Assembly: GCF_900109225.1 (NCBI RefSeq)
Contig: NZ_FNZK01000015.1
Span: 62,001 to 126,000, forward strand
Direction: 5' to 3'
Source: Propionispira arboris
Lineage (GTDB): Bacteria > Bacillota > Negativicutes > Selenomonadales > Selenomonadaceae
DNA: 64,000 nucleotides
In this document: positions 59,585 through 64,000 of the stretch, one piece after another
Layout of the letters: each line of letters starts with the position of its first letter
Position numbering within the stretch: position 1 is the first letter of the stretch
The notes under the pieces: model-generated
What the model saw: only the letters and a program-made list of their open reading frames with translations
Database searches by the model: none
What the model was told of the DNA's origin: nothing
Translations under genes and position numbers: made by a program

Positions 59585-61558
59585 ATGAAAGGTTTTTTTA
59601 ATAAATTATTTCGTAGGAATAAACAAGAAGAAGCACCGGTGGAAAAAATCGGGCATAAAAAAATAATACTCAAAAAGACAGAAGGCATCGATAAACAAAT
59701 CGATGCCTTATATGGCGTATTAGTTGATATTTTCAGTTCGGAAAAACTTGTTTTGCGAGCGGGAAAACTCGATGCGATGGATTTGATGCGTTCACAAAAC
59801 CGTGGTGAACGAGTTTTAGCACTGCAAAAACTGATTTGGGAAAATCCGACACTGGATAAAATTCCGACTGATGAAGAAATTCCGGATCTTTTGGAACAAT
59901 TGTCGGAAGAATTGGCAGAACTTATGGCCAGACGTAGTGTAGAAGATAAAATTGAGAAAAAAATTGCTGAAAAAATGGAAGAACGCCATCAAGAGTATGT
60001 TAAAGATATCAAAATGCAGGTTTTAAAAGACGAAAAAGTTGAAGAAGAAGAAACACCGCAGGCAAAAGGGAAATTTGAGGCTTTAGAAAAACTGGAAACC
60101 GTTAAATTGACGAAATCTGTGATGGAACTATTGAGACCAAATAAATTAGCTGAGATTGTGGGACAGGAACGAGCTGTGAAGTCGCTTCAAGCTAAGCTCA
60201 GTTCCCCTTATCCACAACATTTGATTCTGTACGGACCGCCAGGCGTTGGTAAAACGACAGCGGCACGACTGGTCTTGGAAGCTGCCAGTAAAACGAAATA
60301 TACACCCTTTAATGAAGATGCACCGTTTGTCGAAACCGATGGTACTACCTTGCGCTGGGATCCGCGGGATATGACAAATCCACTTATGGGTTCTGTGCAT
60401 GATCCAATTTATCAAGGTGCCCGCCGGGATCTTGCCGACAGTGGCGTACCAGAACCAAAACCGGGGCTGGTAACCGATGCACATGGTGGCATTTTATTCA
60501 TCGATGAAATTGGTGAAATGGATGCCATGCTGCAAAATAAACTACTTAAAGTGTTAGAAGATAAACGGGCCTTTTTTGAATCGGCCTATTATGATCCGAC
60601 GGATGAAAATGTACCGAAATACATCAGAAAACTCTTTGAAGACGGTGCACCGGCAGATTTTGTCTTGATTGGAGCGACTACGCGTGATGCCGGGTATATT
60701 AATCCAGCCCTCAGGTCGCGTTGTGCTGAAATCTATTTTGAACCGCTTACCCCCAAACACATTGAAACGATTGTTTTAAATGCAGCTGAAAAATTGGAAG
60801 TTACGATTGCTGATGATGTGGCTGCACTGATCAGTGAATATACAATTGAGGGCCGAAAAGCTATCAATATTCTTGCTGATGCGTACAGTTTGGCATTACA
60901 AAGAATCGGTGATACTGATGAGGCTATTATTATAAACAAAGAAGATGTGTATGAAGTTACACAGGTAAGCCGTCTGTCACCATTTGTTACACAGAAGGCA
61001 TCAGAGAGATCTGAAGTTGGTAAGGTTTTTGGACTTGGGGTAGCAGGATACTTGGGATCTGTCATTGAAATTGAAGCTGTGGCTTTTAAGGCAAATGAAA
61101 AAGGCAAAGGGACGGTTCGGTTCAATGAAACAGCTGGCAGCATGGCGAAAGATTCCGTATTTAATGCAGCCTCCGTACTTCGTAAAATCACTGGTGAAGA
61201 TGTGCATGATTATGATATCCATATCAATGTTATTGGTGGTGGTAATATTGATGGTCCGTCAGCTGGTACTGCTATTTTGACCGCCTTGATTTCGGCTATT
61301 ACGGGACGCAAAATTAAGCAGAACGTTGCTGTTACCGGTGAAATATCGATCCAAGGGCTTGTTCGCCCAGTCGGCGGTGTATTTGAGAAAGCCTATGGGG
61401 CAAAACAAGCTGGTATTACAACGTTGGTAATTCCAAAAGAAAATGAAAAAGACATACCAGAAGGACATTTGGGACTGGACATACATCCGGTAACGACTGC
61501 TGAAGGTGCCTTTGCGGTATTGTTTGAAGACGATAAAGATAAAGAAATAATCGCATAA
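59585..61558 (+). CDS. lonC: ATP-dependent Lon-type protease LonC
   Basis: A 657-residue Lon-family protease of the LonC/LonB-like type. Residues about 1-155 hold a distinct helical, charged N-terminal region in place of the Lon substrate-binding domain. The AAA+ module has Walker A GPPGVGKTT (about 217-225) and Walker B LFIDEIGEMD (about 303). The protease domain has the catalytic Ser in GNIDGPSAGTA (about residue 558) and Lys in VGGVFEKAYGAK (about 601). ATG 59585 lies 13 bases after rplI with GGAAGAGG upstream. Its position between rplI and dnaB recurs in Negativicutes and some Clostridia. Confidence 0.92.
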   Translation: MKGFFNKLFRRNKQEEAPVEKIGHKKIILKKTEGIDKQIDALYGVLVDIFSSEKLVLRAGKLDAMDLMRSQNRGERVLALQKLIWENPTLDKIPTDEEIPDLLEQLSEELAELMARRSVEDKIEKKIAEKMEERHQEYVKDIKMQVLKDEKVEEEETPQAKGKFEALEKLETVKLTKSVMELLRPNKLAEIVGQERAVKSLQAKLSSPYPQHLILYGPPGVGKTTAARLVLEAASKTKYTPFNEDAPFVETDGTTLRWDPRDMTNPLMGSVHDPIYQGARRDLADSGVPEPKPGLVTDAHGGILFIDEIGEMDAMLQNKLLKVLEDKRAFFESAYYDPTDENVPKYIRKLFEDGAPADFVLIGATTRDAGYINPALRSRCAEIYFEPLTPKHIETIVLNAAEKLEVTIADDVAALISEYTIEGRKAINILADAYSLALQRIGDTDEAIIINKEDVYEVTQVSRLSPFVTQKASERSEVGKVFGLGVAGYLGSVIEIEAVAFKANEKGKGTVRFNETAGSMAKDSVFNAASVLRKITGEDVHDYDIHINVIGGGNIDGPSAGTAILTALISAITGRKIKQNVAVTGEISIQGLVRPVGGVFEKAYGAKQAGITTLVIPKENEKDIPEGHLGLDIHPVTTAEGAFAVLFEDDKDKEIIA

Positions 61559-61594
61559 ATCTCTGTTACAGGAGGTTTCCGTCTGTAGGGCGGG

Positions 61595-61633
61595 CGGAGA
61601 TTTGGGGCATATTTTGCCCCAGTCTCCGTTTTT
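61595..61633 (+). terminator. Terminator between lonC and dnaB
   Basis: CGGAGATTTGGGGCA and TGCCCCAGTCTCCG (one bulge) around TATTT, then TTTTT. dnaB starts only 19 bases later, so it must reach past this point from a partial read-through or an unseen promoter. Confidence 0.85.
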
Positions 61634-61651
61634 GTTTGAGAGGAGTGATTC

Positions 61652-62986
61652 TTGTTGATTGATAGAATACCACCGCAGAATATTGAAGCCGAACAAGCTG
61701 TTTTAGGTGCGATGCTTATAAAAAAAGAAGCGATTTCGGAAGTTGTGACGATTTTAATTGGAACAGATTTTTATCGAGACGCGCATCGGATTATATTTGA
61801 TGCAATGCTTGAACTCTTCAATAAAAATGAAGCGGTTGATCTTATTACGATTACGGAACAACTGCGCAAAAATGAACAACTTGATAAGGTTGGCGGGATA
61901 GCCTATGTTACGTCACTGGCCAATAGTGTGCCGACGGCAGCCAATATTGAGTATCATGCTAAGATTGTCAAAGAAAAAGGGCAGCTTCGGCATTTGATTA
62001 ATTCCGCTACGGCGATCGCTGGTATGGGGTATGAAGACAATGAAAATGTAATTGATGTGATGGACAAAGCTGAAAAAATGATTTTGGAAGTCGCAGAAAA
62101 ACGTGGCGGCGGTGATTTTACACCGATTAAAAACATTTTGCTGGATACGTTCAGTAAAATTGAAGTTTTATACGCTTCTAAAGGCGGAATTACAGGAACG
62201 CCAACTGGTTTTAAGGATTTGGATAAATTAACATCAGGACTTCAGCCTTCTGATCTTATTTTGGTCGCCGCTCGTCCAAGTATGGGGAAAACAGCGTTTA
62301 CACTCAATTTGGCTACCCATATTGCTGTGCGAGAAAAAAAGGCAGTGGCTTTTTTTTCTTTGGAAATGTCAAAAGAACAGCTTGTACAGCGTATGCTCTG
62401 TTCGGAGGGAGCGATTGACTCGCAGCGTCTTCGCATCGGTGAACTCGACGATAAGGATTGGGGAAAACTGATTAGTGCTGCAGATCGATTATCAACTGCA
62501 CCAATTTTTATTGATGATACAGCTGGTATCACTGTTATGGAATTGCGTTCGAAAGCAAGACGCTTGAAAACGGAATATGACCTGAAATTGATTGTTATTG
62601 ATTATTTGCAGCTCATGCAAGGCAGCAGTAGCAAAGGCGGCGATAATCGCCAGCAGGAAATATCGGAAATTTCCCGCTCACTCAAAGCATTAGCAAGGGA
62701 ACTCAATGTACCGGTTATTGCTCTTTCTCAGCTCAGTCGTAGTGTGGAATCACGGCAGGTTAAAAAACCAATGCTCAGCGATCTTCGTGAATCCGGTTCC
62801 CTGGAACAGGATGCGGATATTGTTATGTTTCTCTATAGGGAAGATTACTATGATCCTGATACGGAAAATAAAAATATTACGGATGTGATCATTGCCAAAC
62901 ATCGTAATGGTCCGGTTGATACCATCCAGTTGTTTTTTCACAAACAATTTACAAAATTTGCCGATTTATCACGGATACAAAACTAA
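61652..62986 (+). CDS. dnaB: Replicative DNA helicase DnaB
   Basis: A 444-residue hexameric helicase. N-terminal domain (about 1-140, IPPQNIEAEQAVLGAML and VPTAANIEYHAKIV), linker, and RecA-like C-terminal domain with Walker A ARPSMGKTAF (about 207-216), FFSLEMSKEQL, VIDYLQLM and the SGSLEQDADIVMFL arginine-finger segment. TTG 61652 has AGGAG six bases before it. Called dnaC in Bacillus, where it also follows rplI. No intein is present at the usual sites. Confidence 0.97.
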   Translation: MLIDRIPPQNIEAEQAVLGAMLIKKEAISEVVTILIGTDFYRDAHRIIFDAMLELFNKNEAVDLITITEQLRKNEQLDKVGGIAYVTSLANSVPTAANIEYHAKIVKEKGQLRHLINSATAIAGMGYEDNENVIDVMDKAEKMILEVAEKRGGGDFTPIKNILLDTFSKIEVLYASKGGITGTPTGFKDLDKLTSGLQPSDLILVAARPSMGKTAFTLNLATHIAVREKKAVAFFSLEMSKEQLVQRMLCSEGAIDSQRLRIGELDDKDWGKLISAADRLSTAPIFIDDTAGITVMELRSKARRLKTEYDLKLIVIDYLQLMQGSSSKGGDNRQQEISEISRSLKALARELNVPVIALSQLSRSVESRQVKKPMLSDLRESGSLEQDADIVMFLYREDYYDPDTENKNITDVIIAKHRNGPVDTIQLFFHKQFTKFADLSRIQN

Positions 62987-62990
62987 TTTA

Positions 62991-63030
62991 TACAAAACAA
63001 GCAGATTCCGAGGAATCTGCTTGTTTTGTA
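62991..63030. terminator. Terminator after dnaB
   Basis: ACAAAACAAGCAGATTC and GAATCTGCTTGTTTTGT form a perfect stem of at least 17 bp around CGAG. Confidence 0.9.
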
Positions 63031-63190
63031 AACTGGTACGCAGAAATAAAAAATTAAATGGGTAAAATCTTAGAATTCAAACCCTTTCCCAAGAATAGCA
63101 ATGTATACTCTTAAATAATAGAAGCGTATACATCGCTATTCTTCCATATTTAAGCATATCGTATTTTCTGATTGGAAAGAAGGTTTTATT

Positions 63191-63547
63191 TTGAGGAATA
63201 TAACAAAAAAAATCATGATATTTTCTATGATTGGTATCATTCAAACAGGTTTTGGAGCTTCGATTATTGAAGCATCGGCATTTCAGAACGATCGTCCGAT
63301 GAACCGAGATCATCAAGAAGCTCGTTTTGATCATCGAGATCATGATCGCGATGAATTTCGCCAGCGAGAATATGATAGAAAAGTTCGCGAAGAGAACGAC
63401 CGTTATGAACAAGAAATTCAACGGCATCGATTTGAAACCAGACAGGATTGGCGCGAACGAAGATCACATGAAAAACATCGTCATGAACAAATATTAAAGA
63501 GGTTAGCACGAGAAAAAGATCAACAGGGCCCTTTCCACAGAAGGTGA
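63191..63547 (+). CDS. Secreted small charged protein (paralogue 1)
   Basis: A 118-residue protein with a signal peptide (about 1-29, ITKKIMIFSMIGIIQTGFG and ASIIEASA) and a mature part of about 90 residues made almost only of Arg, His, Asp, Glu, Lys, Gln and Tyr, predicted to form one long charged helix. No family is recognised and there is no enzymatic motif. The His/Asp/Glu content could bind metal or act as a chaperone-like coil, but this is open. TTG start with AGAAGG upstream. The next gene is its paralogue. Confidence 0.7.
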   Translation: MRNITKKIMIFSMIGIIQTGFGASIIEASAFQNDRPMNRDHQEARFDHRDHDRDEFRQREYDRKVREENDRYEQEIQRHRFETRQDWRERRSHEKHRHEQILKRLAREKDQQGPFHRR

Positions 63548-63611
63548 AATTAAGATAGTATATTTTTCATAGATAAAGATTCGTAATACTTAAAGAAAAG
63601 AGGAGTTCATT

Positions 63612-63959
63612 TTGAATAATATAACAAAAAAAATCATGATACTTTCTATGATTGGTATCATTCAAACAGGTTTTGGGACCGCCGTGCTTGAAGCTTCTCC
63701 GATGCATCGTGATAACCGCCAAGACGTTCGTTTTGATGATAGACATGATGGTGGCCGTGACAATGGTGACCGTCAAGTTGAGCATGATAGACGGATGCGT
63801 GAAGAAAATGAAAGACATGAACGAGAAATGAGACGACATGATCATGAAAGTGATAGAGAATGGCAGGAACGTCAAGATCGGGAAAATGATCGCCATAATA
63901 ATACGTTAAATGAAATAGCAGCACTGGTGCTTGGTGTTGTTATTGGTCATAATACCTAA
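63612..63959 (+). CDS. Secreted small charged protein (paralogue 2)
   Basis: A 115-residue paralogue 64 bases after the first. The signal peptide is almost identical at DNA level (59 bases, one difference), whereas the mature part differs: it is also rich in Arg, Asp, His and Glu but ends in a hydrophobic tail (IAALVLGVVIGHN) absent from paralogue 1, which may insert in a membrane or be a retention signal. TTG start with GAGGAG upstream. A terminator begins at its stop codon. Confidence 0.7.
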   Translation: MNNITKKIMILSMIGIIQTGFGTAVLEASPMHRDNRQDVRFDDRHDGGRDNGDRQVEHDRRMREENERHEREMRRHDHESDREWQERQDRENDRHNNTLNEIAALVLGVVIGHNT

Positions 63960-64000
63960 AAAACAGGCTGCTCGCTTTTTATAAGCTGGCAGCCTGTTTT
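63959..64000 (+). terminator. Terminator after the paralogue pair (at window edge)
   Basis: AAAACAGGCTG and CAGCCTGTTTT form the stem with a central AGC-containing loop; the T tract runs off the window. Confidence 0.8.

Overview
The window reads as one stretch of chromosome from a low-GC, anaerobic Firmicute, most likely a member of the Negativicutes or a close relative. That placement is inference from gene content and order; there is no rRNA or other decisive marker. Support comes from pyruvate formate-lyase with its activase, a ferredoxin-type glutamate synthase, lonC between rplI and dnaB, ZTP and NiCo riboswitches, strong SD sequences and many TTG/GTG starts. parA-parB, ychF, rpsF-ssb-rpsR, yybS, gdpP, rplI and dnaB follow the order of the left origin flank of Bacillus, so the window probably lies near oriC. 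Three parS sites beside parAB and a palindromic DnaA-box cluster after rpsR agree with this.

Layout. 1-9.5 kb: end of an SDR gene, pfkA, a leftward two-gene methionine synthase operon (catalytic protein plus separate reactivation domain) studded with parS sites, then parA-parB, two membrane proteins, an M23 peptidase and a bactofilin. 9.5-18.4 kb: a long leader with an attenuator, a three-ORF glutamate synthase, a structured 3' region, and bioY-bioD-bioA behind a consensus promoter and two BirA-type operators. 18.7-24.7 kb: a soluble chemoreceptor, a leftward thiol-redox operon (trxB, glutaredoxin, glutathione peroxidase), an LCP protein, PTS EIIA and an unassigned membrane protein. 24.8-27.2 kb: tRNA-Gln(CTG), an IS1182-type element just behind it, and an orphan YgiT-type zinc-finger protein. 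27.5-31.4 kb: a large EAL sensor and a DUF2520 protein.

31.5-38.8 kb: a branched-chain amino acid ABC transporter with two tandem binding proteins, each with its own promoter, an attenuated permease/ATPase operon, and a CBS-ACT protein. 38.9-44.9 kb: NiCo riboswitch plus cation efflux protein, a nitrilase-family amidase, DUF951, and ZTP riboswitch plus pflB-pflA with a second promoter that bypasses the riboswitch. 45-51.5 kb: a two-component system, an M20 peptidase, ychF, DoxX and an MFS transporter. 51.5-63 kb: replication and translation genes, interrupted by an M20 amidohydrolase facing a DUF3100/small membrane protein pair. 63-64 kb: two tandem paralogous secreted, highly charged small proteins.

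No CRISPR array, prophage or obvious defence island is visible. The novelty lies mainly in regulatory architecture: repeated parS modules, the DnaA-box palindrome, several leader attenuators with unknown signals, and the DUF3100/M20 module.
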